A stretch of DNA of 64,000 bases from Magnetovibrio sp. (GTDB lineage Bacteria > Pseudomonadota > Alphaproteobacteria > Rhodospirillales > Casp-alpha2): contig PBKU01000039.1 in assembly GCA_002722175.1 (NCBI GenBank), positions 17,234-81,233 of the forward strand, given 5' to 3'. The notes under the pieces were generated by a model. The model worked only from the letters and a program-made list of their open reading frames with translations, was not told where the DNA came from and made no database searches. Below are positions 27,244-36,865 of the stretch, one piece after another (the first letter of the stretch is position 1; every line of letters begins with the position of its first letter). The position numbers and the translations under genes are program-made.

Positions 27244-29394
27244 CTAACTTAAATTGCGTTGGGTTATAAGCAGATTTATTATATTTGAAGCTGCAGCCGG
27301 TATATTTGTACCTGGGCCGTAGATTGCTGCTACTCCTTTGGAAGATAGAAAATCATAGTCTTGAGTGGGGATTACCCCGCCGCATACCACTAAAATATTT
27401 TCCGCGTGAAGTCTTTTTAATTCGTCTATTAAGGATGGAACTAATGTCTTGTGGGCGCCTGCTTGCGAGGAAACACCGATTAGATGGACATCGTTTTCTA
27501 CAGCCTCTTTTGCTGCTTCACTAGGAGTTTGAAATAAAGGACCGAGGTCTACATCGAACCCGATATCAGCAAACGCTGTTGCTATTATTTTAGCACCCCG
27601 GTCATGGCCATCTTGCCCAAGTTTACACACAAGAATTCTAGGCCGTCGACCTTCAAGAGATGCAAAGTTTTCTGTTTCGGCTTGGATCTTCTTAAAGCCC
27701 TTGTCGCCCCTGTAAGCAGCACCATAGATGCCTGAGATTGATTGCGGTATAGCTTTATATCTGGAAAAAACTTTTTCTAAGGCATCAGTAATTTCGCCAA
27801 CACTTGCTCTCTTTTTCACCGCTATGCAACAAAGGTCTAAAAGATTTTTTTCGCCGGTTTGTGCCCCAATGGTTAAATTTTTCAATGAATTCTCGCAGGC
27901 ATTCTGATCACGTTCCGTCCTTATTTTTTTCAAGAGTTCTATTTGTGTTTTGCGAACGACTTTGTTATCAATATCAAGTATATCGATTTCCTCTTCCGAC
28001 GGGAGTTGGAATTTGTTTACTCCAACAACAATTTCTTCACCGCGGTCGATTCGCGCCTGCTTTCGAGCAGCGGATTCTTCAATCCGTTGTTTTGGAAGAC
28101 CATTGATAATAGCTTTCGTCATGCCGCCAAGTCTTTCAACCTCATCAATAAGCTTTTCGGCTTCGGCTACCAAGGATTCTGTGAGACTCTCTACGTAAAA
28201 GCTTCCGCCAAGTGGGTCAATTACACGCTTAATTTCGGTTTCATGTTGGAGCACTAGCTGAGTGTTACGGGCAATATGGGAGGAAAGCTGGGTTGGCAAC
28301 GTTATAGCCTCATCGAATGCATTTGTGTGAAGTGATTGTGTTCCACCAAGAATAGCAGCCATTGCTTCAACTGTTGTGCGAATTATATTATTGTGAGGGT
28401 CTTTCTCGGTGAGGGAAACGCCAGAGGTTTGGCAATGTGTTCTAAGAATAGCTGAGCGGGGGTTTTTAGGGTTAAATTGCTGAATAAGTTTGTACCAGAT
28501 AACGCGAGCCGCCCTCAACTTTGCAATTTCCAAAAAGAAATTCATTCCTATTCCAAAAAAGAAGGATAAACGCGGGGCAAAGCTATCAATATCAAGCCCT
28601 GCAGATAAAGCAGCCCTGACGTATTCGAGGCCATCAGCTAGCGTATATGCTAATTCCTGGACACCTGTAGCTCCTGCTTCCTGCATATGGTAACCGGAGA
28701 TGGAAATGGAATTGAATTTTGGCATATGTTTGGCCGAATATTCTATGACGTCAGCTACAATTCGCATGGATGGCTCAGGTGGAAAAATATAGGTATTACG
28801 AACCATAAATTCTTTTAGTATATCATTTTGGATGGTCCCAGATAACTTTTCAGGAGGCACTCCCTGTTCTTTGGCTGCTATAATATACATTGCCATGATG
28901 GGAAGTACGGAACCGTTCATAGTCATTGATACAGACATGTTATCGAGCGGAATGTTTTCGAAAAGAACTTTCATATCTTCTACAGTGTCAATAGCGACCC
29001 CTGCTTTCCCTACATCGCCAACCACGCGAGGGTGATCGGAATCGTAACCCCGGTGTGTGGCAAGATCAAATGCAACAGATAGTCCTTTTTGTCCTGAGGC
29101 TAGACTTTTGCGAAAAAATTCGTTTGTCGCGTGCGCAGTTGAGAACCCTGCGTATTGACGGATAGTCCACGGTCGCCCAGCATACATAGTAGCTTTTGGG
29201 CCACGTATATACGGTTCCATCCCAGGTAGGCTGTTTATGTTGTCAAGCTTTTCAAGATCTTTGGATGTGTATAACGGCTTAATTTGTATTCCTTCTGGCG
29301 TCTTCCAATGAAGGTCATCAGGTGGCCGTCCTGCTAATTCCACTCTCGCCTGATCAGCCCAGCGTTTAAAGTCCTTTTGTTTTTTGATAACCAT
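27244..29394 (-). CDS. Methylmalonyl-CoA mutase
   Basis: The 716-residue protein is a single-chain adenosylcobalamin-dependent methylmalonyl-CoA mutase that converts (R)-methylmalonyl-CoA to succinyl-CoA. The barrel domain shows [20 protein letters not shown] and [19 protein letters not shown]. The C-terminal cobalamin domain has DGHDRG with the lower-ligand His597, then [11 protein letters not shown] and VVCGGVIP. Length is normal for the catalytic subunit. No methylmalonyl-CoA epimerase or MeaB-type chaperone gene lies beside it, and it is transcribed divergently from gcrA. Confidence 0.96.
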   Translation of the reverse strand: MVIKKQKDFKRWADQARVELAGRPPDDLHWKTPEGIQIKPLYTSKDLEKLDNINSLPGMEPYIRGPKATMYAGRPWTIRQYAGFSTAHATNEFFRKSLASGQKGLSVAFDLATHRGYDSDHPRVVGDVGKAGVAIDTVEDMKVLFENIPLDNMSVSMTMNGSVLPIMAMYIIAAKEQGVPPEKLSGTIQNDILKEFMVRNTYIFPPEPSMRIVADVIEYSAKHMPKFNSISISGYHMQEAGATGVQELAYTLADGLEYVRAALSAGLDIDSFAPRLSFFFGIGMNFFLEIAKLRAARVIWYKLIQQFNPKNPRSAILRTHCQTSGVSLTEKDPHNNIIRTTVEAMAAILGGTQSLHTNAFDEAITLPTQLSSHIARNTQLVLQHETEIKRVIDPLGGSFYVESLTESLVAEAEKLIDEVERLGGMTKAIINGLPKQRIEESAARKQARIDRGEEIVVGVNKFQLPSEEEIDILDIDNKVVRKTQIELLKKIRTERDQNACENSLKNLTIGAQTGEKNLLDLCCIAVKKRASVGEITDALEKVFSRYKAIPQSISGIYGAAYRGDKGFKKIQAETENFASLEGRRPRILVCKLGQDGHDRGAKIIATAFADIGFDVDLGPLFQTPSEAAKEAVENDVHLIGVSSQAGAHKTLVPSLIDELKRLHAENILVVCGGVIPTQDYDFLSSKGVAAIYGPGTNIPAAASNIINLLITQRNLS

Positions 29395-29668
29395 TTCAAG
29401 TCTCTTTAAGATTAAAATACTTTAATTGCATTATAACTTCAGTATTAAATTTCGGAAGTCACTTTGATAGCCTGGGGTCTGGTGTAAGTTTACCGGTCCG
29501 GAAGCACCCTCTATTTTGCTGATCTATATTTAGTATTAATTATTATATGTTGTATATTTTTAGTATTTATGCACAATATATAGCTATATTAATGTCAACA
29601 ACCGAACAATACCACGCTAACATATTCAACAAAAAAACAAATCTAATTTTTGTACAAAAGGAAACTTA

Positions 29669-30055
29669 ATGACATACGAATGGACGCCAGAGAGAATAAG
29701 TGCTCTCATGGTCTTTTGGAAGGAAGGGCATAGCACTAGCGTAATTGGAAGTAAATTAGGGGTAACAAAAAATTCAGTTGTTGGAAAGGTCCATCGATTG
29801 GGGCTTCCTAAACGCGGATCACCGATCAAGCAAAAAATAAAAAAACCTGCCGAAATAATTGACTTGGAAAAGTTGCGGTCAAATATGTGCGTTTGGCCAT
29901 ATGGGGAACCAGGTGCATCTGATTTTCGGTTTTGTGGTGAAAAGGTAGTGCCAGATAAGCCGTATTGTGATGTGCATTGTAAAACGGCTTATGTGCGGCC
30001 CGGAAGAGATGAGAAAGCAAAGGGCATCCGAGGCAGGCAGCCGGCGATTGCGTAG
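29669..30055 (+). CDS. gcrA: Cell cycle regulator GcrA
   Basis: A 128-residue protein starting TYEWTPERISALMVFWKEGHSTSVIGSKLGVTKNSVVGKVHRLGLPKR, the DNA-binding helix-turn-helix of GcrA, and ending with the sigma-factor-contacting part containing CVWPYGEP and FCGEKVVPDKPYCDVHCKTAYV. In Caulobacter GcrA recruits sigma-70 holoenzyme to CcrM-methylated promoters. It is nearly confined to alphaproteobacteria and so helps place this genome. It is somewhat shorter than the 150-175 residues usual in Caulobacterales because the linker is short. I did not find a GANTC site in the last 120 bases upstream. Confidence 0.95.
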   Translation: MTYEWTPERISALMVFWKEGHSTSVIGSKLGVTKNSVVGKVHRLGLPKRGSPIKQKIKKPAEIIDLEKLRSNMCVWPYGEPGASDFRFCGEKVVPDKPYCDVHCKTAYVRPGRDEKAKGIRGRQPAIA

Positions 30056-30281
30056 TCAGTGTTTAAATTGAAATTTGGTGTTCGGTGGATTTTCAAGGAA
30101 GCTTGGCAATTCTTATTTTACCAAAAAAATATTTAGTTGTTAAGTTTATTATTGTTTGATTGGCAACAGAAAAGTTAAGTCGGCGCAAAAGCACTGTAGA
30201 AGTCCATCGAGAGCTAAATAGTTAGGCGGCCCAGTTAAAACAAATGAAAAAAAGTTTGTTGGATTTTTTTTGAGATTAAAA

Positions 30282-31136
30282 ATGGGACTCTTGGATAGGA
30301 TTGCCGAATGTTCACTATTTAATCCGGACCGCTATGTTCATTTTTTTGTTGCCAACCAGCATGTCGGTTATACAGAAAAGAAGTTCGCATCTAGGTTGAT
30401 CGATAGTTCGTTTTCGCCCACTTTCTTATCCGAAAACGGCAAGCTACACGTAAACCCGCGTCTAAAAACACCTGATGAGCGGACAAAAGCTGTGGAAAAG
30501 GTTTTGCTGAAGCTTCGTGAAATGGGATTTGTCCCAGGTTGGCGAAACGAACAATATCCAGTTGTGCGGCGATTTGGGGGGAAGCCATTGCTCTCGGTAG
30601 AGCGTGCAGCTGTTTCTTTGTTGGGAGTTCGAGGGAGTGGGGTACACTTGAACGGTTATGTCAAAAGAAAAAAACAAACCCTGATGTGGGTAGGAAAGCG
30701 TTCCCATTTGAAGCCTACAGGGCCTGGAAAATTTGATCAAATAGTTGCAGGCGGAATGCCAATTGGTATATCCGTTAAGGATAATCTTATTAAGGAGTGT
30801 TGGGAAGAAGCGTCAATTCCGCGCGAAATTGCAAAAAATGCGCAATCAGTCGGTGTCGTCACCTACCTGACAGAACGCCCTGATGGACTCCGCCACGATA
30901 TGGAATTCGTTTTTGACCTCAAGCTTCCTGATAATTTTGTTCCCATGAATGTCGATGGCGAAGTTAGTGATTTTTTCCTCTGGCCATTGAGTAAAGTAAA
31001 AAAAAGCCTTGCAGAAGGAAGCGACTTTAAATTTAACTCGGGTTTAGTGGCTATAGATTTTTTGGTTCGACACGGTTATATTAAGCCCGAAGATCCGGAG
31101 TTTGTAGGAGCTGCTTTAGGTACTAATGCTTTTTAA
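30282..31136 (+). CDS. Nudix hydrolase with N-terminal DUF4743-type domain
   Basis: The 284-residue protein has an N-terminal domain of about 115 residues (HFFVANQHVGY, PGWRNEQYPVV) typical of DUF4743, and a Nudix domain with MPIGISVKDNLIKECWEEASI near residues 155-175. The Nudix box is non-canonical, with Ile in place of the first Glu, as in the branch related to the C-terminal half of fungal thiamine pyrophosphokinase; KEcwEEA keeps the metal-binding glutamates. Substrate is unknown. ATG 30282 is preferred over TTG 30270 because conserved sequence starts right after it. It stands between gcrA and a proline iminopeptidase on the same strand. Confidence 0.85.
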   Translation: MGLLDRIAECSLFNPDRYVHFFVANQHVGYTEKKFASRLIDSSFSPTFLSENGKLHVNPRLKTPDERTKAVEKVLLKLREMGFVPGWRNEQYPVVRRFGGKPLLSVERAAVSLLGVRGSGVHLNGYVKRKKQTLMWVGKRSHLKPTGPGKFDQIVAGGMPIGISVKDNLIKECWEEASIPREIAKNAQSVGVVTYLTERPDGLRHDMEFVFDLKLPDNFVPMNVDGEVSDFFLWPLSKVKKSLAEGSDFKFNSGLVAIDFLVRHGYIKPEDPEFVGAALGTNAF

Positions 31137-31152
31137 GCATTTGATTTTGTTA

Positions 31153-31169
31153 GCCCCCATGATGTGGGC
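31153..31169 (+). terminator. Weak stem-loop followed by T-run
   Basis: GCCC...GGGC with an inner CA/TG pairing forms an imperfect hairpin followed by GCATTTTT. It lies 17 bases after the Nudix gene stop, so it may be a weak terminator before the iminopeptidase gene. Confidence 0.3.
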
Positions 31170-31204
31170 AGCATTTTTCCTGCGAAAAACACAACTTGCT
31201 AATC

Positions 31205-32170
31205 ATGTGCTCAGCACATCCTGAGGAGAAAAAATTGTTCCCTCCTGTAGAACCTTATCGGAGAGGTGTGCTGCCGATTGGAGAAGGCCATAAAATGTAT
31301 TGGGAACAAACGGGAAATCCAGAAGGTTTTCCCGCATTGTTTTTACATGGTGGTCCGGGAGCAGGCTCGGCGCCGCGTGACAGACAGTTTTTTGACCCAA
31401 AGCATTATAGGATTATTCTTTTTGATCAACGTGGAGCTGGTAACTCTATACCCTATGCATCTATTTTTGCTAATACAACAAAGCACCTTATTCGCGACAT
31501 TGAAACACTTCGCCAGCATTTGGAGATTGACCGTTGGCTTCTTTTTGGAGGTTCCTGGGGCGCAACCCTAGCATTAGCCTACGGAGTTCAATATCCTGAA
31601 AGATGTGCTGGGTTAGTGCTTCGAGGCATTTTTTTAGGCTCCAAAAGCGAAATAAAGTGGTTTCTTTCTAAAATGGGATATATTTTTCCAGAGGCTGCTA
31701 GAAAGTTTTACGAATTTCTCCCAAAAAATGAGAGAAAAGACCTTCTAGAAAACTACTATGAGAAATTGGTAAGTTCCAATGAACAGATTTACGGGCCGGC
31801 CGCTACTGCATGGGCGGCTTATGAAAATGCATGTTCGCGCTTGGTGCTGACAAAAAAAACAAGTAACGCGCACAAAAAAATGGTAAATGAACTGGCTCTT
31901 TCAAGGATAGAAGCACACTATTTTATGGCGAATTGCTTTTTCCCTGATAATTATTTGTTGGATTCAATTTGCAATTTGCGACACGTGCCATCAATTATTG
32001 TACATGGTCGCTATGATATTATTTGTCCAATTCAGATTGCATTTAATCTTAGTGAGCGTTGGCCAGAAGCAAAATTAGTAGTTATTCCCGATGCTGGACA
32101 TTCGGCAATGGAACCGGCAACAAGGGCAGCATTAGTAAACGCCACCGAAAAAATGAAGGATTATGTTTAA
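31205..32170 (+). CDS. pip: Proline iminopeptidase
   Basis: A 321-residue alpha/beta-hydrolase of peptidase family S33 that releases N-terminal proline from peptides. Evidence: HGGPGAG near residues 48-54, FDQRGAGNS at 73-81, nucleophile Ser117 in GGSWGATLALAYG, the acid in HGRYDIICP and the histidine in DAGHSAMEP. No signal peptide is present. ATG 31205 is a conservative start; a GAGGAG site inside the coding region six bases before TTG 31235 would give a protein ten residues shorter that begins just before FPPVEPY, as many homologues do. Confidence 0.93.
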   Translation: MCSAHPEEKKLFPPVEPYRRGVLPIGEGHKMYWEQTGNPEGFPALFLHGGPGAGSAPRDRQFFDPKHYRIILFDQRGAGNSIPYASIFANTTKHLIRDIETLRQHLEIDRWLLFGGSWGATLALAYGVQYPERCAGLVLRGIFLGSKSEIKWFLSKMGYIFPEAARKFYEFLPKNERKDLLENYYEKLVSSNEQIYGPAATAWAAYENACSRLVLTKKTSNAHKKMVNELALSRIEAHYFMANCFFPDNYLLDSICNLRHVPSIIVHGRYDIICPIQIAFNLSERWPEAKLVVIPDAGHSAMEPATRAALVNATEKMKDYV

Positions 32171-32253
32171 GTGTAAAAGGGAGGCCCTTGCTTAGAAAGT
32201 ATAAAAAAGTATTATGCGCACTTAGTGCGATGATTGAAGATCAAGGAGTAAAA

Positions 32254-32787
32254 GTGCGAATAATTCGTTTTTTCTCGAATACGTGGATTAGCAATCTATT
32301 ACTGTGCGTTTTACTTTTAAGCGTTGTCGTGCCTATTAGCTCAAAAGCAGAGGACCCCAATTTTTTGACGATTTCAGCTGGTTGGTTCGACTTTAACAGG
32401 CAAAAGGATCCTGGAGCGGAGTTTCGAGTGGAGTACAGATCAGCTCAGAAATTCTGGCAATTCAAGCCATTTCTTACTTTAGCCGGAGTCAGCAATGCGA
32501 TGACTTTTATAGGGGCCGGTGTGCTTCTAGATATATACTGGGGTCCACGTTGGGTTACCACGCCAAGCTTTGCACCAACTCTTTGGCGCGGAGCTACTGA
32601 TGACTTAGATTTAGGACACGTTATTGAGTTTCGTTCCCAGTTAGAAGTAGCGTACCGTTTTGATGACAGATCTCGTTTAGGCTTGTCAATATCGCATTAT
32701 TCGAATGCTAGTTTAGGTGATGATAATCCTGGCACTGAATCGTTCATGATTAATTATTCGATCCCATTTGAAAAATTATTTAACTAA
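32254..32787 (+). CDS. PagL-like lipid A 3-O-deacylase
   Basis: The 177-residue protein has an N-terminal signal peptide ending near SSKAEDP and a beta-barrel-like remainder. The PagL catalytic triad can be read as His148, Ser150 and Glu162 in SISHYSNASLGDDNPGTES. PagL is an outer-membrane enzyme that removes a 3-O-linked acyl chain from lipid A. I start it at GTG 32254 because AAGGAG (32243-32248) lies five bases before it; upstream codons of the longer frame overlap pip and lack a signal sequence. Confidence 0.82.
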   Translation: MRIIRFFSNTWISNLLLCVLLLSVVVPISSKAEDPNFLTISAGWFDFNRQKDPGAEFRVEYRSAQKFWQFKPFLTLAGVSNAMTFIGAGVLLDIYWGPRWVTTPSFAPTLWRGATDDLDLGHVIEFRSQLEVAYRFDDRSRLGLSISHYSNASLGDDNPGTESFMINYSIPFEKLFN

Positions 32788-33140
32788 ATGGTATAAATGA
32801 ATTATTTGAATGTGAGACGTCAAGAAATCGGAAAATATTAAATTAGTTGTTTTGCCAGAACAGCCAAAATGGCGACATTTTTTGTTCTCGGGTTGGGGCA
32901 GATCTAATCTTGTTTGGCCCTATTGAGGGTTGTAAAGTAGTCCAGTAATTTGGTTGGATAGAGTGGAATCGATATCATATACACCCTCCTATTTTAGGGG
33001 CTAACATTGGTAATAAAGGCAATATGTTGTGACGCGTTTGCGGTCACGAATTTTTTACACGAATTGTTTATGAAAATAGAATAGATGACTAGTTGGTGGT
33101 TATTTTTGGAAATATCGAATTGCATGGCCCAGAGCAAGGA
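32788..33140. other. Intergenic region before tRNA-Arg
   Basis: This 353-base stretch has several stops in all frames. One short open segment near 32840-32935 (KLVVLPEQPKWRHFLFSGWG) looks protein-like but ends in stops and matches nothing I recognise. The last part should hold the tRNA promoter. Confidence 0.35.
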
Positions 33141-33214
33141 CTCCCAGTAGCTCAGTCGGATAGAGCGTTGGATTCCTAATCCAAAGGTCAGAGGTTCAAA
33201 TCCTCTCTGGGAGG
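33141..33214 (+). tRNA. tRNA-Arg (anticodon CCT)
   Basis: The acceptor stem CTCCCAG/CTGGGAG pairs fully, followed by a D arm (AGCTCAGTCGGATAGAGCG), anticodon stem TTGGA/TCCAA with loop TTCCTAA (anticodon CCT, reading AGG), and a T arm AGAGG-TTCAAAT-CCTCT. The discriminator is G and no CCA is encoded. It stands alone between pagL and the protease gene. Confidence 0.96.
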
Positions 33215-33419
33215 CCATATTCTTGCGAGAGGGACAAACTTGTGAATTTTTTACGCGTTGAATGGGCAGTCAGTTTTACGTGAGTAATAAATATTGTGCC
33301 ACTGAACGCCTTATTTGTAGATCAAAGTTTGTTTGTAAATTGACGGGGCTCTCAGGCAAAATTTTAAATAACTAGATCCTCAGAATTATGCGACGCATAA
33401 AGTTTTCAGGTAGTTTGGG

Positions 33420-33545
33420 ATGGAACATCAAGCACGTTCGATAGATGAGATAGGAAAGGACAAGAACAAGAGACAGGAAGCAGGTGTGGCATCGACAAGA
33501 AACCTGGGTTCTTGGTTCAGGCAAATCAACGAAGGCGTGCTCTGA
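33420..33545 (+). CDS. Possible 41-residue small protein
   Basis: ATG 33420 opens a 41-codon frame rich in charged residues (ARSIDEIGKDKNKRQEAG) ending SWFRQINEGVL before TGA at 33543-33545. No clear ribosome site precedes it. I do not recognise the family. It lies in a 370-base gap between tRNA-Arg and the protease gene, which otherwise shows nothing. It could be a real small gene or a relic. Confidence 0.25.
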   Translation: MEHQARSIDEIGKDKNKRQEAGVASTRNLGSWFRQINEGVL

Positions 33546-33584
33546 AGAGAGATTTGTTGGTTTTCTATTGGTGGGGGTCTTGAT

Positions 33585-34529
33585 TTGAAAGCTCTAATTA
33601 GGTTAATGCGTGGTTGTTTTTTAATACCTCTTTTTTTCATGCTTCTGGCAGGAAGTGCGTCTGCTTTTAAGATCAATGTTCTTCCTTCCGTTGTGGTTTT
33701 GCTACCGGAATGGCCTAAGAATCGGAAAAACTATGATGAGCCAGAAGCAACTGCAGTTGCTATACGGCCAGGTGGATACCTGGTGACCAATAATCATGCA
33801 ATCGGTTTGGCTCAGTCAGCGCAGATACGACTTGCCGACGGGCGCGAGATCTCTATTGAAATAGTTGCACGTGACCCATCAACTGACATAGCTCTTTTAA
33901 AAGCGCCAATTGATTTTCCAGTTTTGAAAGTTTCGTCGATCCCAGTCTTGGGCACCAAGGTTTGTGCTGTAGGCAACCAGTTTGGCCTTGGGCTATCAGT
34001 AACTTGTGGGGTAGTGTCTGGGGTCCACAGAACAGGGACCGGCTTTAATTTGATTGAAGATTTCATCCAAACAGATGCAACGGTCAATCCTGGGGGCTCA
34101 GGAGGAGCTCTTGTTAACTTAAGGGGCGAATTAGTTGGTTTAGTTTCTGCTATTTTTACAAAATCTAGTGATGCGAATATTGGTGTCAATTTTGCTATTT
34201 CTATGCCCTTAGTAACTCGTGTTGTGGATGATTTAAAGAGATATGGAAAAGTCATGAGGAGAGACCCGGGTATTAGCTTAACAGCGTTGCCCAAGAAAAG
34301 GCGGGCAGGCGAGTCCGGAGTGTTGGTTCAGGCTATTAAGTCTGAAAGCGCAGGCGAAGCGGCCGGACTGGAAGTAGGAGATGTTATTACTTTCATAGAT
34401 AGCAAAAAAATAAATAGCCCAAGTCACTTTTTTTCAATATTTCATCTATACCGTCCTGGAAATATGATAAGTCTTACGTATCAGAGGGGAAATAAGAATC
34501 ACAAAACAACTTTGACCTATCCCAAGTAA
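33585..34529 (+). CDS. HtrA/DegP-like periplasmic serine protease with one PDZ domain
   Basis: A 314-residue trypsin-like protease with a signal peptide ending near AGSASAF. The catalytic triad is His71 (TNNHAI), Asp101 (STDIALLK) and Ser172 (NPGGSGGAL). A single PDZ domain follows at about 225-310 (GVLVQAIKSESAGEAAGLEVGDVITFIDSKKI). DegP proper is about 470 residues with two PDZ domains, so this is the short form seen in DegS-like proteins, though without a retained membrane anchor. Start is TTG 33585 after a GTGGGGGT purine run; ATG 33606 is an alternative that also leaves a signal peptide. Confidence 0.88.
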   Translation: MKALIRLMRGCFLIPLFFMLLAGSASAFKINVLPSVVVLLPEWPKNRKNYDEPEATAVAIRPGGYLVTNNHAIGLAQSAQIRLADGREISIEIVARDPSTDIALLKAPIDFPVLKVSSIPVLGTKVCAVGNQFGLGLSVTCGVVSGVHRTGTGFNLIEDFIQTDATVNPGGSGGALVNLRGELVGLVSAIFTKSSDANIGVNFAISMPLVTRVVDDLKRYGKVMRRDPGISLTALPKKRRAGESGVLVQAIKSESAGEAAGLEVGDVITFIDSKKINSPSHFFSIFHLYRPGNMISLTYQRGNKNHKTTLTYPK

Positions 34530-34638
34530 AAAAAGATGTTGGTGTTATATTGAGATTAAATATGTTAGCAATGTTAAATTCTTGAAGACGATAAAGTAAG
34601 CCGGCAATCGGTATTAGAGTGGGAGGGCTTAGAAAATC

Positions 34639-36732
34639 ATGAAATTAAATGGTAAGGAACTCCTAATATGTAATTGCGAAAATACAATGACTATCGATGG
34701 GAAAAAAATTGGTGAATCGTTGGGAGGTAAGGGCGATTTATCAATTGCGAGTCACCTGTGCCGCAAACAGTTAGAGAAATTTGAGATTGCTGCAAGTCAC
34801 GGTGCGCCGTTAATGGTTGGTTGTACTCAGGAAGCCCCATTATTTTTGGATTGTGTATCGGAGGCAGATACAGAGTCTTTGAACATCGATTTTTTTAACA
34901 TACGTGAAACTGCTGGATGGTCTGAAGACGGCAGAAAACAAAAGCCTTCACGTAATCTATCTGCAAAAATAGCGGCGCTTATTTCGGAAGCAGCCTTGGA
35001 TATCTCTCCTTCAAGATCAGTAACCATGAAATCAGAAGGCAGATTGATCATTTTAGGGAACGATGAAAAGGCTATAGAGGCTGCAAAAAATCTCTCGGGA
35101 AGGCTAGAGCCCACTGTATTACTGGAACCTAACTCTACTGCTGTAGCACCTAATGTTTCGCAATTCCCAATATTTTCGGGTGAAATCATCACAGCATCAG
35201 GTTATTTAGGTGCCTTCAATTTAGAAATAATAAATTTCCAAGTTGCTAGCCCATCGTCTCAGACCCAATTGATATTTGATGGGGAGTCTGATAAGGCAGT
35301 GTTGGACTGTGATCTGATTTTGGATCTTAGAGAAAAAAAACCATTGTTTGGCACATCTGTGCACCGTGATGGTTATTACAACCCTGATCCCAAGAATAGA
35401 GCGCTTGTTGCAGAAACTCTTCTAGAACTTTACGATATGGTTGGGGAGTTCCAAAAGCCTCAATATATAAATTATGACCCTTCTATTTGCGCCCATGCTT
35501 CAAGTCAAATTATTGGCTGTTCTAAATGTTTAGACAGTTGCCCCACAAACGCTATTAGCTCTCAAGATGATAAGGTATCCTTTGACCCTTATATTTGTGG
35601 AGGATGCGGGAATTGTGCATCGTCCTGCCCCACGGGGGCTGCTCGGTATTCTTTGCCAGAAGATAATGGTTTAATGATAAGGTTACGTGCCCTTGTTGAC
35701 ACATATAAAAAGGCGGGTGGCGAAAATCCACAGATTTTAGTTTATGATGGGGAGTGGGGCAATCAGATGGTTGCGGCTATGGCTCGGTTTGGGCGCGGCT
35801 TACCAGCCAATGTTATTCCTTTTGTTGTAAATGAATCAAGCATGGTGGGATTAGATTTTATGTTAACTGCATCAGCGCTTGGATTTGAGCGCGTGATAAT
35901 TTTAGTTCCCCCCACGAAAAAGCACGAGTTGCCATTATTTGAAACTGAACTTTCCGTTGCAGATATCGTTCTACAAAGTTTAGGGTATGGAGACGGTCGG
36001 TCATTAATTTTATGTGAGGAAGACCCCCAAACCATAGAAAATTTTTTGCATGTGCTTGAACCATTTCCAGGTCTTCCAAGTGGCCAGTTTATACCTACCG
36101 GCCGTAAACGCTCGCTCTTGCGCCAGTCGTTAAATGAGCTGCATTCGAACGCGCCAAATCGAGTTGATAAAGTTAAGCTGCCAACTGGAGCTCCCTTTGG
36201 CAGTATTGAGGTGGAGTCAGATAACTGTACATTGTGCCTCGCATGTGTTGGAGCGTGCCCTGTTGGCGCACTTAAAGATGACCCGAATAAACCTAGTTTA
36301 AGTTTTATGGAAGATGCGTGTGTACAGTGCGGGCTTTGCAAAAGAACTTGTCCGGAAAACGTGATAACGCTAAACCCTCGTTTAAATTTTTTGCCAACCG
36401 CACAAGCCTATCAATTGATAAAAGAAGAGGACCCTTTTGAATGTATTCGCTGTGGAAAGCCATTTGCTACAAAAGCAACTATTAAAAAGATGACAGAAAA
36501 ATTGACTAATCATCCAATGTTTTCCAAAGCAGGGGCACTTGACCGACTCTCGATGTGTGACGATTGTAGGATCATTGACATGGCGGAAAATGATGCTAAC
36601 CCCTTGGCGTCGGGGGCTGTTCCAATACCAAAAACAACTGACGATTATCTAAGAGAACGAGAAGAATTAAGAAGAACAGCGGAACTTGATCTAGTGAAAA
36701 AGGGTTCGCCAAGGGATAAAAAGTCAGAATAA
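34639..36732 (+). CDS. Large soluble multi-cluster ferredoxin-type protein
   Basis: A 697-residue protein with two ferredoxin modules, each able to hold two 4Fe-4S clusters: CSKCLDSCP and CGGCGNCASSCP near residues 295-335, and CTLCLACVGACP and CVQCGLCKRTCP near 530-575. Between them lies a domain resembling the hydrogenase iron-sulfur subunit type (ILVYDGEWGNQM). In other alphaproteobacteria such proteins are found near formate dehydrogenase accessory genes; here none of those are adjacent. It probably routes electrons among soluble oxidoreductases, but the partner is unknown. A GGGAGGG site lies upstream of ATG 34639, about 10 bases away. Confidence 0.8.
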   Translation: MKLNGKELLICNCENTMTIDGKKIGESLGGKGDLSIASHLCRKQLEKFEIAASHGAPLMVGCTQEAPLFLDCVSEADTESLNIDFFNIRETAGWSEDGRKQKPSRNLSAKIAALISEAALDISPSRSVTMKSEGRLIILGNDEKAIEAAKNLSGRLEPTVLLEPNSTAVAPNVSQFPIFSGEIITASGYLGAFNLEIINFQVASPSSQTQLIFDGESDKAVLDCDLILDLREKKPLFGTSVHRDGYYNPDPKNRALVAETLLELYDMVGEFQKPQYINYDPSICAHASSQIIGCSKCLDSCPTNAISSQDDKVSFDPYICGGCGNCASSCPTGAARYSLPEDNGLMIRLRALVDTYKKAGGENPQILVYDGEWGNQMVAAMARFGRGLPANVIPFVVNESSMVGLDFMLTASALGFERVIILVPPTKKHELPLFETELSVADIVLQSLGYGDGRSLILCEEDPQTIENFLHVLEPFPGLPSGQFIPTGRKRSLLRQSLNELHSNAPNRVDKVKLPTGAPFGSIEVESDNCTLCLACVGACPVGALKDDPNKPSLSFMEDACVQCGLCKRTCPENVITLNPRLNFLPTAQAYQLIKEEDPFECIRCGKPFATKATIKKMTEKLTNHPMFSKAGALDRLSMCDDCRIIDMAENDANPLASGAVPIPKTTDDYLREREELRRTAELDLVKKGSPRDKKSE

Positions 36733-36865
36733 ATTGCAAATATGTGGCCTATTCAAAGGAGCTTTTTAGGAGTTTAAGGTCGGATCAAGTTAGCAAATAA
36801 CGAAGTTATGCGCGAGCAAAAGGGAATTGCCACATTTTTCGAAAGTCCGATTTCTGTTTCTAGCG

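Noticed and set aside
30282..31136. Nudix protein as inactive because the first Glu of the box is Ile
   Set aside because: The change is shared, as far as I recall, by the whole DUF4743/thiamine-pyrophosphokinase-related branch, and the EE metal ligands remain.
32788..33140. A decayed gene before tRNA-Arg
   Set aside because: One stretch of about 30 codons looks protein-like, but there is no second supporting segment and no family could be named.
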